Source: Bacteroidota bacterium (lineage in GTDB: Bacteria; Bacteroidota; Bacteroidia; Bacteroidales; Dysgonomonadaceae). From it: DNA of 64,000 nucleotides. This document shows, piece after piece, positions 8,349 to 15,769 of the stretch (its first letter is position 1; every line of letters starts with the position of its first letter). Location of the stretch: contig JAEZGN010000004.1 in assembly GCA_023437305.1 (NCBI GenBank), positions 124,001 to 188,000 on the forward strand. Direction: 5' to 3'. The notes below the pieces were generated by a model. It saw only the letters and a list, made by a program, of their open reading frames with translations, ran no database searches and was not told the DNA's origin. A program made the translations under genes and the position numbers.

Positions 8349-8639
8349 TCAGGTGTGGATGCTCCATCCATGAAACGGTTCCAACAGAACGGAATACGAC
8401 CGGTCGGGATTGCCGTGATAGATTAATCCCCCGACGATACCTGTCTTTCCGTCCGGATAGCATTCCCTGAACCCGAACGAGTGGGGAGCGAAATCCCGGT
8501 AAAGTTCTATTTCACACGGGCAGTTGGGATTGTTCTCCCACTGTTCCAACCTTTTCAGGCAATTATCCAGCGATGTGTCGCCGATTTCCTTTGCATATTT
8601 CACTACCTTGTCGTAGTGTTCCTGACATAGAATTTTCAT
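8349..8639 (-). CDS. DUF4120 family protein, 96 aa
   Basis: A 96-residue cytoplasmic protein that I recognise as DUF4120, a family seen mostly in Bacteroides mobile elements. Features are an N-terminal MKILCQEHYDKVVKYA helix, a CPCEIELYRDFAPHSFGF central strand region and a C-terminal GLIYHGNPDRSYSV...GWSIHT. Its function is unknown. It is the last gene of the minus-strand run that begins at 11,030, 40 bp after the zinc-ribbon gene at 8680. Confidence 0.75.
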   Translation of the reverse strand: MKILCQEHYDKVVKYAKEIGDTSLDNCLKRLEQWENNPNCPCEIELYRDFAPHSFGFRECYPDGKTGIVGGLIYHGNPDRSYSVLLEPFHGWSIHT

Positions 8640-8679
8640 ATTGCAATATTGTTTAATGGGTTTGACGATTGTGTGGGAT

Positions 8680-9108
8680 TTAGCCGTTACAGCATTTATC
8701 TAAGTCATGGATTTCCGTTACGATGAAGTCCTCGCCGCCAAATTCGCACAATGATTTGAGACCGGAGAGGCCGTCGCAGTAGAAGAAAATATCATCCTCT
8801 TCATCGGGATTGCAGTCTGAAGAGAGCCGGATTTTTACATGTTCGCTGTTATTGTCGTCTTTCCACACGACAACGCAAACGGCGTATTCGGGTTCCTCTT
8901 TCTTTTCTTCCACGTACCGTTGATATATCCGGTCGATATCCTCCTTTACCTCGTCCGTGTCGGTCAACACGGTTCCGTGACCGCACTTCCCGCACCAGCC
9001 GTATTGGAATGACTCGTCGGTATAATTGTGGAACTCCTTTGTGTTGGGGTCAATCATGGCTTCACAACTTACTTTCGTGCCGCCGCATTTTGTACAGATT
9101 ACATTCAT
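8680..9108 (-). CDS. Acidic zinc-ribbon protein of unknown function, 142 aa
   Basis: The N-terminus shows two paired-cysteine knuckles, CTKCGG at residues 5-10 and CGKCGHG near residues 39-45, which suggest a small zinc ribbon. The remainder is acidic (long DEEDDIFFY, EEKKEEPEY stretches) and ends in HDLDKCCNG. Such proteins could bind protein or nucleic acid, but no family could be assigned. It follows a terminator-like hairpin (9135-9183), so it may be expressed separately or by readthrough from the upstream genes. Confidence 0.65.
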   Translation of the reverse strand: MNVICTKCGGTKVSCEAMIDPNTKEFHNYTDESFQYGWCGKCGHGTVLTDTDEVKEDIDRIYQRYVEEKKEEPEYAVCVVVWKDDNNSEHVKIRLSSDCNPDEEDDIFFYCDGLSGLKSLCEFGGEDFIVTEIHDLDKCCNG

Positions 9109-9134
9109 GTCATTTCATTTTCAGATCATAAAAT

Positions 9135-9183
9135 CCGGCTTGCAGACCGGGAGGAGCATTTACGTCCGCAAGTCGCAAGCCGG
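9135..9183 (-). terminator. Hairpin after the DUF3560 gene
   Basis: CCGGCTTGC (plus strand 9135-9143) pairs with GCAAGCCGG (9175-9183) across a 31-nt loop. On the minus strand it is followed by ATTTTATG. It could end the operon from 11,030 or attenuate it. Confidence 0.45.
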
Positions 9184-9207
9184 GAGATTGATTCATTCAT
9201 ACGATGT

Positions 9208-9978
9208 CTACGCTTCCGTTTCTTCAAGCAGTTCTTTAATGAAGTCGATGTTCCGGCGGTTCATGTACGACTGCCAGCAACTGTTGTGACGCGACCAGCG
9301 GAACCCGTGCTGTTTGAGAGAATCCCGGATCTCCTTGGCGGGGATATCATCGAAAAATACCTGAAGGCGGTTTTCCGGATAATTTTCCACCACCCGCACA
9401 CCGTTAATCGTGTATTCCTTTTCCGGTGTGCCTTTCATCCGTTTCGCCAGTTCCAGCCTCTTCTTGATACGGTTGATGTTGGCGTTGTTGTTGGAAAGTG
9501 AGAATGACGGAAAACCGATGTGCCCGTAACACGGGGTGAGCAGTTCGACGGCACTTTTTTCCGAGTATCCCAATTCCATCAGCCGGACCTTTTTCTCCTC
9601 TTCGGTCAGTTTCTTGTTCTTGACCACTTTGTTTGCCGCTTTCATGTCTTCTTGCGCCTTGACCAGTTCGGCCAGCTTCTGCTCCAGCTTTTCCACGGCA
9701 TTGTCGTCATCCAGATAGATGGCGTTGTTGTTCTCCGCCGCTTCCGCTTTCCGCTCATAATAATCCGCTTTCTCGGAAGCCTTCACGCTTTGCCCCATCT
9801 TGTTCCAGATTTTCTCCCGATAGTTCCTGTCCGCTTTCCCATGCACGGGCTGTCCCATCGGGATTACGCTTGCCATGGATTCGGACTGCCTGAAACATTG
9901 TTCGGATTGCTTTCTCGCATTGTCTGCAAGCTCACGGTATCTGTCCGTTCTTGCCTGTTGTCTTTCTTCTCTGTTCAT
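9208..9978 (-). CDS. DUF3560 family protein
   Basis: A 256-residue cytoplasmic protein, recognised as DUF3560 by its N-terminal Arg-rich helix with repeated A..AR.Q.E and the HGKADRNYREKIW motif (residues 46-58). A coiled-coil region follows (VEKLEQKLAELVKAQEDMK, around 95-113). The C-terminus carries a second unit, VFFDDIPAKEIRDSLKQHGFRWSRHNSCWQSY, a fold often fused to DUF3560. The family is spread through conjugative elements, with no established activity. Belongs to the minus-strand small-gene operon. Confidence 0.8.
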   Translation of the reverse strand: MNREERQQARTDRYRELADNARKQSEQCFRQSESMASVIPMGQPVHGKADRNYREKIWNKMGQSVKASEKADYYERKAEAAENNNAIYLDDDNAVEKLEQKLAELVKAQEDMKAANKVVKNKKLTEEEKKVRLMELGYSEKSAVELLTPCYGHIGFPSFSLSNNNANINRIKKRLELAKRMKGTPEKEYTINGVRVVENYPENRLQVFFDDIPAKEIRDSLKQHGFRWSRHNSCWQSYMNRRNIDFIKELLEETEA

Positions 9979-9997
9979 CGCTTTTTGTTTTAAGTTG

Positions 9998-10192
9998 TCA
10001 ATAAAGTAATTCCTTGATTCTTTTGATGGTAAATATTCCTTTCAAGGGCTTCTCCAATTCCTTGTGCCGGAGGATACACTTGTACAAACCGGCATCTGTC
10101 CGTTCATACAATCTCACGGAAATGAACTCGTCATTTTCAAAGAGATACTCCATTTCCTTCTGTGATGCTTTGATTTTTACATGACTTTCCAT
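9998..10192 (-). CDS. Small ICE protein, 64 aa
   Basis: A 64-residue mixed-charge protein without signal or membrane segment, 11 bp downstream of the 92-aa gene and 19 bp upstream of the DUF3560 gene, so it fits the operon. No recognisable motif. Confidence 0.55.
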   Translation of the reverse strand: MESHVKIKASQKEMEYLFENDEFISVRLYERTDAGLYKCILRHKELEKPLKGIFTIKRIKELLY

Positions 10193-10203
10193 CGTCTTTT
10201 AAT

Positions 10204-10482
10204 TTATGGGTTAAACTTGGGTTTTGCCCGTCTCAGGATATGCAGGTTATCATACCCGACCGATGTCAGTTCAGCCAGCAGTTCCCTGTATTCTTCCGCG
10301 GTGGCGGGTCTTGTTACGGCAATCACGCCGGCATAATCCGCCGCGGCATGCTGTCCCGTGTGCATATAGGATGTGACGGCATTTCCATGCGCATTCCACG
10401 GCATATATGGAAAGAGGGCGATTATCTCTCCCTCTTTGAACCTTCTGAATACCACTCTCGTCAGCTGTCTTTTCTCTGCCAT
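10204..10482 (-). CDS. Small conserved-looking ICE protein, 92 aa
   Basis: A 92-residue protein with a central FPYMPWNAHGNAVTSYMHTGQHAAADY region (residues 24-50) rich in aromatic and His residues, then a helical EEYRELLAELTSVGYDNLHI. I have the impression of a common accessory protein of Bacteroides elements, but can name no family. Tightly spaced in the operon (16 bp after its upstream neighbour). Confidence 0.6.
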   Translation of the reverse strand: MAEKRQLTRVVFRRFKEGEIIALFPYMPWNAHGNAVTSYMHTGQHAAADYAGVIAVTRPATAEEYRELLAELTSVGYDNLHILRRAKPKFNP

Positions 10483-10498
10483 ACCGTTTCATTTTCTG

Positions 10499-10756
10499 TT
10501 ATGGTTCCATTACAAAAGTGACCTTGTAGGTCTTGCAGGGCTTGCCGAATGCCGGATAGCGGTCGAACTCGCTGTACGATTCCCAATCCACCGACATGAC
10601 ATAACCTTTGGGGAAATTTTCGGTGATGAACCCGGTTACCATTTCCCGGTCTTCGTCGGTGATGAAAAGGTCTTCATCCATACCGTATTCCAGCGCGTAG
10701 AGCGCCCATTCGGGAATGTTGTCCCATACGATTGTTTCTCTGCGGTCCTCACTCAT
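10499..10756 (-). CDS. Small acidic ICE protein, 85 aa
   Basis: An 85-residue protein with strong acidic character (DEDLFITDEDREMV) and an N-terminal IPEWALYALEYG motif seen in short proteins of Bacteroides elements (DUF6926-like; assignment tentative). No catalytic motif. Low pI and small size would suit a DNA-mimic or inhibitor role, but this is speculation. Confidence 0.6.
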   Translation of the reverse strand: MSEDRRETIVWDNIPEWALYALEYGMDEDLFITDEDREMVTGFITENFPKGYVMSVDWESYSEFDRYPAFGKPCKTYKVTFVMEP

Positions 10757-10772
10757 GGCATCTGTTTTTATA

Positions 10773-11030
10773 TCATTGAACCATCAGTTCACGGATAATG
10801 CCGTCCAGTTCCGTTTCCCATTTTCCTGTTCCGTCTGTCATCGACGGGTAGGTCAGTTGCTGCCACTGACGGTAATCGAAAACTTTCATTCGGAGCGGAT
10901 AATAGTCGAACAGTTTCCGGTTTCCGAAGAATACTCTCAGGTGATTGGTTCCGACTTCCATCAGTTTCAGACCGTAACGGTTGAGAATCTCGTGGAATCT
11001 TTTCATCGGTGTGAAGTTGCTTCTGCTCAT
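10773..11030 (-). CDS. Small ICE protein, first gene of accessory operon, 85 aa
   Basis: An 85-residue basic protein with repeated aromatic-basic segments (HEILNRYGLKLMEVG, FDYYPLRMKVFDYRQWQQLTYPS). First gene after the structured leader at 11103-11231 and therefore the likely start of the minus-strand operon that continues through 10,499, 10,204, 9998 and 9208. Function unknown. Confidence 0.6.
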   Translation of the reverse strand: MSRSNFTPMKRFHEILNRYGLKLMEVGTNHLRVFFGNRKLFDYYPLRMKVFDYRQWQQLTYPSMTDGTGKWETELDGIIRELMVQ

Positions 11031-11102
11031 AACTGCATTCTTTTTGAGTTAAACATCTGAGGCTCCGGGGAGCCACTATTTCCTTTTCTTACCTGCCTGA
11101 CC

Positions 11103-11231
11103 GTCCTGTGCCCGGATAGTGCAAGGCTTTGCGAAAAAATACCGGAGCCGGAACGGCGAGGATGATTTTTTCAGCAAACCCCAACGGGGCCCCGGCCTTG
11201 CACTATCCGTCGGGGCGCAGGACTACCTTTG
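11103..11231 (-). ncRNA. Structured leader, copy 4
   Basis: The best-paired copy. An outer GTCCTG/CAGGAC stem is followed by a 13-bp GGATAGTGCAAGG/CCTTGCACTATCC stem. Next come the arm TTTGC...GCAAA with ATTTTTT pairing, and a GCCG-loop-CGGC hairpin between the invariant ATCATCCTC and TCCGGTATTTTTT. It lies 73 bp upstream of the gene at 11,030. TACCTTTG is at 11224-11231 on the plus strand. Apart from this leader and the terminator at 11285, 11031-11355 holds nothing I can identify. Confidence 0.65.
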
Positions 11232-11284
11232 CAGGTAGAAAAGAAATAGTGCATTTGTTTTTTAGAAGTGCTTGTGATGAAAGC

Positions 11285-11326
11285 ATAAAAAAAGAAAAGC
11301 GGAACATGCCGTCCGACACATTCCGC
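11285..11326 (-). terminator. Terminator after mobC
   Basis: On the minus strand GCGGAATGTG...CATGTTCCGC forms a hairpin followed by TTTTCTTTTTTT. It lies 30 bp past the mobC stop and ends the mob operon. Confidence 0.8.
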
Positions 11327-11355
11327 CACGATGATATAATATATAGGTATGACAG

Positions 11356-13383
11356 TTACTGCTTCTCTTGCTTTCCGTCCTCCTGCGGAAGCAGGTGCCT
11401 GAGGTTCGGATCATTGGCTATACGCTCCATCTCATCCTCGATAATCTGCACCACGTCCGCCTTGATACGCGTGTAGTTCCGTTCTATCTGTTGCTGCATG
11501 ATGTCGTTGCCCTCGCTGTCCTTGAACTCGTTGATGACGGGTATCTTTTTGTAAGCCTTGGTTTCTGCCGCCACTTTCTCGGTATCCACGATAATGCGGG
11601 CATGGAAAATCTTCTGTTCGATTTCCTCCCCGAAATTATCCGCCACGCTGCCCACGAACGTACCTTGCGAGAGATTGGCGATTTTGGATGCAGGAATAAG
11701 CGAATCCATCTGCGTGTTGATGGAAGTCGAGGTATCTTGCCGGTTGATGGAGAGCGACTGCCGTTGTTGCAGGATTTTACCGAAACGTTCCGAGAGATTC
11801 TTGGCCGTTTCTCCCACGACCTGCCCGCTGAAAATATTGCCCACCGTATTTTGGATCACTTTCGCCTCCTTGTCCCCGTAATCCCTTGCTAACTGACTGA
11901 AATCCTGAAAACCGAGACAAACGGCCACCTTGTTGCTTCGGGCAGTGGCGATCAGATTGTCGATACCCCGAAAATATATGGTAGGAAGTTCGTCAATGAT
12001 GATAGAGGATTTAAGCTGTCCTTTCTTGTTTACCAGTTTCACGATTCTGCTGTTGTACAGTCCGAGCGCGGCGGAATAAATGTTCTGCCTGTCCGGATTA
12101 TTCCCCACGCAAAGGATTTTCGGGTGTTCGGGATTGTTCAGGTCAAGCGTGAAATCATCGCCCGTCATCACCCAGTACAGTTGCGGGGAAATCATCCTCG
12201 AAAGGGGGATTTTCGCGCTCGCGATCTGGCCTTGGAGCTGGTCCTGCGCGCCCCCTTGCCAGGCATCCATAAACGGGCTCAGATAATTTTCCAAAGCGGG
12301 ATAAGAGGTCAGAATCGTGAAGATATCCGCGTAGGGCTTGTTCAGAAATTCGATGGCGTGCGGGAACGTGCAGTATTTCCCGCCCCTGTAAATCCGCAAA
12401 TACCAGATAATTGCCGCAAGCAGGATAATCGGCGACTCCACGAAGAAATCACCCTGTTTCTGTATCCAGGTCTTGTTCAAATTGAGCATGATGGTATAGG
12501 CACTTTCATAGGCGTCCGAGATGTCCGCCATGAATTTCGGGTTGATGGGATTGCAACGGTGCGAGCGGCGCGGGTCATCGAAATTGATGACGTAAAATTC
12601 GGGCTTCACCTTGTATTTGTCGAGATTCTTGAGCAGTTCGTTGTAGGCGATAATGGAGAGGTCATCGAATTTGTAGTCATAGATATATACAGCGAACCCT
12701 TTGGATATCTGCTGTTTGATATAGCTGTTTACCACCGCGAAACTCTTTCCCGATCCGGGAGTGCCCAACACGATAGTGGCCCTGAAAGGATTGACGATAT
12801 TGATCCAGCCGTCCCATTCTTTCTTCTGGTACACGAACTTGGTGGGCAGATTTACCGAGTATTCGTTTTCCATCAGGACGGTGTTCTGCATGAATGATTC
12901 ATTCTCCATGTTGAACACGTCATCCATCAGGTCGTTTTTCAGCATACGGCTTACCCACACGCCGGCCATCAGCATCAGGATATATCCGGTCGTGAGCGTT
13001 GCCGTGTACAGTCCGGCCTTGGCTATGGAAGATACCGGCAGTTCCAGCATCCACCAGTTCATGAAGAACAGCACCAGCCCGCCGAGAAAGAAGGCATAAA
13101 TTTTATTCCAGGTCATATCCCGGTTCTTGACCCCTTTCGTGCCCAGACAGGAAAGGGCGAGAAATATGAGCGCGAATACCTTTGTCAATAGAAGGCTCCT
13201 GAACAGTCCCGCAGTCCGTTGGAAGTTCAGCAGGATCTTATCCACAATTCCGATGGAGATACCCATGTCGGAAAATGCCTGATAACAGTACCAGTACACA
13301 TGAATCACTAAAAACAGGATGGATACGGCCCGCATGAACTCCATTGTCTTGGCCAATCCGCGAATGTCGTCTTCTTGTTGCAT
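11356..13383 (-). CDS. mobC: Type IV coupling protein (TraG/VirD4-like), MobC
   Basis: A 675-residue conjugative coupling ATPase that docks the relaxase-DNA complex to the transfer channel at the inner membrane. Membrane segments lie at about residues 18-36, 62-82, 95-112 and 122-146. Walker A GTPGSGKS is at residues 207-214, and the Walker B-like SIIIDELP near 458-465. The acidic C-terminus ends in LLPQEDGKQEKQ. I chose ATG 13,383 because the frame upstream of it overlaps mobB and encodes Arg/Ser-rich non-protein sequence. Spaced 34 bp after mobB, and followed by a strong terminator. Length and layout fit the Bacteroides MobC/TraG-type coupling proteins. Confidence 0.92.
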   Translation of the reverse strand: MQQEDDIRGLAKTMEFMRAVSILFLVIHVYWYCYQAFSDMGISIGIVDKILLNFQRTAGLFRSLLLTKVFALIFLALSCLGTKGVKNRDMTWNKIYAFFLGGLVLFFMNWWMLELPVSSIAKAGLYTATLTTGYILMLMAGVWVSRMLKNDLMDDVFNMENESFMQNTVLMENEYSVNLPTKFVYQKKEWDGWINIVNPFRATIVLGTPGSGKSFAVVNSYIKQQISKGFAVYIYDYKFDDLSIIAYNELLKNLDKYKVKPEFYVINFDDPRRSHRCNPINPKFMADISDAYESAYTIMLNLNKTWIQKQGDFFVESPIILLAAIIWYLRIYRGGKYCTFPHAIEFLNKPYADIFTILTSYPALENYLSPFMDAWQGGAQDQLQGQIASAKIPLSRMISPQLYWVMTGDDFTLDLNNPEHPKILCVGNNPDRQNIYSAALGLYNSRIVKLVNKKGQLKSSIIIDELPTIYFRGIDNLIATARSNKVAVCLGFQDFSQLARDYGDKEAKVIQNTVGNIFSGQVVGETAKNLSERFGKILQQRQSLSINRQDTSTSINTQMDSLIPASKIANLSQGTFVGSVADNFGEEIEQKIFHARIIVDTEKVAAETKAYKKIPVINEFKDSEGNDIMQQQIERNYTRIKADVVQIIEDEMERIANDPNLRHLLPQEDGKQEKQ

Positions 13384-13417
13384 AATCGTAGATTTTAATT
13401 GAATGAATAATCGGGTT

Positions 13418-14668
13418 TCAAAGGCCGCGTGAACGGCGTTTTTTCTTTTTCTTCTTTTGCAGCATTCGCGCGAGGGCTTCCTCTTGCGCGTCAGGACCGT
13501 TGGCATCGAAAGAAAACATGCCGAAGACCTGCTCGATGGAACTCTCCATGTCACCGGAGCGGAGCGACTGCATATCCTCGCCGAACAAGGGGGCTTGCGG
13601 CAGGACGGCATCTTCCGGAGAGCGGAATAGTTTCTCGAACACGTTGGCGGAAAATTCTTTTCCCAACCGGGAACCGTTGTACACCTCCTTGTTGTTATGG
13701 TCGATAAACGTGACCCCGTAGATGCGGCCTTCATCGTTGGTTCTAAAAACCGTGTCGATGCCCCGTTCACGCAACAGCTCCGTGAACGCTTCCTTACTGC
13801 CCATGCAGCCGTGCATGGCAAGTGCCACATCGTTCCGGATTTTCGGTTGCCATTTCTTCGCCTTGAACTCCCCGGTGTTGTATCGGAGCCGTTTCTCCAC
13901 CCCCTGATACCCGAAACGTTTGTCGATAAGCGAGGACTTGATGGGTGCGCTGACCGCCTTGCCGTTGTCGTCCGTAACGGCATAGACAATGCCCGTGTAG
14001 GGAACGCCCCCGTGTTCCCCCTTGACCTGTTTGGCTTCGATGTTGAAACAGGAAAGCAGGGCGCTGTACTCGCCGAATGTCTGGAAACAGTAGGCCGTGA
14101 AGACGCTTTTGAGGATATTGGATACCTGCCGTTTCAGGTCGCCTTGCGTGTAGTCAGCTTTTTTCAGGTAAATGCCGAGCTGTTCATCCTTCTTGTCCGC
14201 GTGTTGCTTTAACCCGAACTCCCGTTCCAGTTCCCGGCAGGCTTTCATCGAACGGTTCCATTCGTAGGCATCATCTATCTTTTCGCCTTTCTCGTTCACG
14301 CAGGTGGAAACGATGTGGATATGCCGACGGCCGATGTCCTCGTGCATATATACAATGTACGGCTGGTCGCCGTACCCCATTTTATCCATGTACTCCTTTG
14401 CCAGATTGGCAAATTGCGCGTCCGTCAGCTTGTCTTCGGGAGACGGGTTGAGCGAGATGTGCAGGATGGGTTTCTCCGTGTTCCTGTTGGCGAGCAGGTA
14501 ACTCTCGAACGCCCACATCGTCCGTTGCATCAGACGCTCGGGACTGTCCGTGATGTCGGCAATCATCCGGTTGCCGGAAATGATGCGGGCATGGGAATCG
14601 CCGACCTTCTGCTGGTTGTAGGCTATCGCCCCGTAGAGCGATGCGCCGCGGTTGATTTTCGCTACCAT
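13418..14668 (-). CDS. mobB: Relaxase, MOBP-type, MobB
   Basis: A 416-residue relaxase that nicks oriT and stays linked to the transferred strand. Motifs seen: an N-terminal Ile-Tyr region with Tyr12 and Tyr17 as candidate nucleophiles, HISLNP at residues 70-75, and the three-histidine metal motif at His109, His116 and His118 in YMHEDIGRRHIHIVS. The C-terminus after residue 340 is flexible and ends in a run of seven lysines plus arginines (KKKKKKRRSRGL-like), likely for DNA contact. It lies 3 bp after mobA, with mobC following, so the three form one operon transcribed away from the oriT region. Confidence 0.92.
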   Translation of the reverse strand: MVAKINRGASLYGAIAYNQQKVGDSHARIISGNRMIADITDSPERLMQRTMWAFESYLLANRNTEKPILHISLNPSPEDKLTDAQFANLAKEYMDKMGYGDQPYIVYMHEDIGRRHIHIVSTCVNEKGEKIDDAYEWNRSMKACRELEREFGLKQHADKKDEQLGIYLKKADYTQGDLKRQVSNILKSVFTAYCFQTFGEYSALLSCFNIEAKQVKGEHGGVPYTGIVYAVTDDNGKAVSAPIKSSLIDKRFGYQGVEKRLRYNTGEFKAKKWQPKIRNDVALAMHGCMGSKEAFTELLRERGIDTVFRTNDEGRIYGVTFIDHNNKEVYNGSRLGKEFSANVFEKLFRSPEDAVLPQAPLFGEDMQSLRSGDMESSIEQVFGMFSFDANGPDAQEEALARMLQKKKKKKRRSRGL

Positions 14669-14671
14669 AAC

Positions 14672-15121
14672 TTATAGGGATTGACGGTTACGGTTCAGGT
14701 ATTTCTCCTCGTATTCCCGGGTCAGCGCGATGATCTGCCTGCTGAGAACCACTAATTCCATCGTGGTTTTCTCCAATTTATACAGTAAGGCAAGCGCACG
14801 CTTGTCGCTGAAATTGCTCTTGACAGCCTTTACCGTCTGGTTGTAATTGTTGCCTATCGCCTGGAACTGGTGGTAGAAATTGGTCAGCCGGATGTAGTAA
14901 TCCATCGTTGCCTTGTCGATTTTTACCACCTTGATTTCACGTCCGAAAAGCATGGACTTGATGAATTTCGACCGTTGGGAAAATCCCGACTGCTCGAAAA
15001 GAAGCTCGAATTTCCCGTTCTCTTCCGAGTTCAGTTTGATGCCGTAGCGGAAAACGGCGGGATCACTCTTGGGCTTTCTGCCTGCCGTCCTTCTCTTTTT
15101 AGGGTTGTTTTCTGTTGCCAT
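14672..15121 (-). CDS. mobA: Mobilization accessory protein MobA
   Basis: A 149-residue basic protein. It begins with a Lys/Arg-rich tail (KKRRTAGRKPKSD), then a ribbon-helix-helix-like segment (YGIKLNSEENGKFELLFEQSGFSQRSKFIKSMLFG). A helical second half follows with the NNYNQTVKAVKS motif that is common in relaxosome accessory proteins. Such proteins bind oriT and help the relaxase. It is the first gene of mobA-mobB-mobC, directly next to the oriT candidate at 15205-15258; the likely -7 box is TAACTTTG at 15370-15377 on the minus strand. Confidence 0.85.
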   Translation of the reverse strand: MATENNPKKRRTAGRKPKSDPAVFRYGIKLNSEENGKFELLFEQSGFSQRSKFIKSMLFGREIKVVKIDKATMDYYIRLTNFYHQFQAIGNNYNQTVKAVKSNFSDKRALALLYKLEKTTMELVVLSRQIIALTREYEEKYLNRNRQSL

Positions 15122-15204
15122 ATCACTTGTTTTTTTGTTGTTCCTGTCTGTCCGTCAGGATTTCCGACTTTGGAGGAAATCCCTCCCGAGCCGTCAGGCG
15201 AGCG

Positions 15205-15258
15205 GCAAGTTGTTTTGGGATGCCCGAATTATTTCGGGCGGCCCAAAACACAACTTGC
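15205..15258. other. oriT candidate: long inverted repeat upstream of mobA
   Basis: GCAAGTTGTTTTGGG (15205-15219) pairs with CCCAAAACACAACTTGC (15242-15258). Inside is a second hairpin, GCCCGAA-loop-TTCGGGC. It sits 84 bp upstream of mobA, inside the mobA leader. In related elements oriT lies next to the mob genes, which makes this the most likely nick region. It could instead act only as an RNA hairpin in the mob leader. It differs in sequence from the six leaders elsewhere. Confidence 0.5.
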
Positions 15259-15369
15259 TATGTTCGCTTGAACATGAATTTGCCTTTCGTCAAATTATCG
15301 GGGCCGGTGAAACTTTCGGGTTTCGCGGGGTACATCCGATGCCTCTGCAAACCATGACGGGACCGGTTG

Positions 15370-15377
15370 CAAAGTTA
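15370..15377 (-). promoter_or_regulatory. Probable mobA promoter -7 box
   Basis: TAACTTTG on the minus strand, a match to TAnnTTTG, giving a leader of about 240 nt that contains the long inverted repeat. No clear TTTG -33 element is visible. Confidence 0.45.
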
Positions 15378-15410
15378 CCGGTAAGAATCTGTGTGATAAA
15401 TAGTTAAGTC

Positions 15411-15493
15411 GGTGTAACAGAATGTCATACGGTGTCATATATCGGCATCAGGCTCCGATTCCGCACGGGATAGACGATAAAGGCGTTTATTTG
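15411..15493 (+). promoter_or_regulatory. Promoter module C upstream of traA
   Basis: GGTGTAAC (15411-15418), 12 bp, GGTGTCAT (15431-15438), then ATATCGGCATC. A one-mismatch -7 box TTTATTTG is at 15486-15493, exactly 45 bp after the ATCG, the same distance as in module A. This places a promoter for traA, although the traA start is 277 bp further on. Confidence 0.55.
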
Positions 15494-15494
15494 C

Positions 15495-15765
15495 AGCATG
15501 AACGGTTGCAGCACACCGGACAACAACGGTTTGGGGCATGATTGCACGGACGGTTGCATGAAGGCAACCATACAACCGGGCATTATTGGTTGCAACCATA
15601 TAACCGTGCCACCATGCCACCATGCAATCAACCATGTAACCGTGCAATCATTCAAGGGTGTAACCACCCGGACATGCAACCGGCCAGTGATGCACGCAAC
15701 CGTTCATGCAGCCGGTAAACCATATAAGCAAACAGTGATGCAAACAACCAGTAATAACTTAAAAC
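15495..15765. repeat. Repeat-rich tract with GGTTGCA/TGCAACC units upstream of traA
   Basis: About 270 bp densely filled with short related units in both orientations: ACGGTTGCA twice, TTGGTTGCAACCA, ATGCAACCGG, ACGCAACCGT, GCAACCATAC, and variants such as ACCATGCAATCA and ACCGTGCAATCA. Almost no stop codons occur in several frames, simply because of the repeat. Its position next to a ParA-type ATPase gene suggests a partition-like or iteron-like binding array, or a regulatory leader. The function is inferred only from location. Confidence 0.55.
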
Positions 15766-15769
15766 AATA

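Noticed and set aside
12124..12897. 257-codon plus-strand frame opposite mobC
   Set aside because: Shadow of the coupling-protein frame.
13384..13989. Upstream extension of the mobC frame to a start inside mobB
   Set aside because: The extra 200 codons overlap mobB in another frame and encode Arg/Ser-rich sequence; the coupling protein starts naturally at 13,383.
15495..15765. CRISPR array
   Set aside because: The repeat units are short, in both orientations and unevenly spaced, with no constant repeat or unique spacers.
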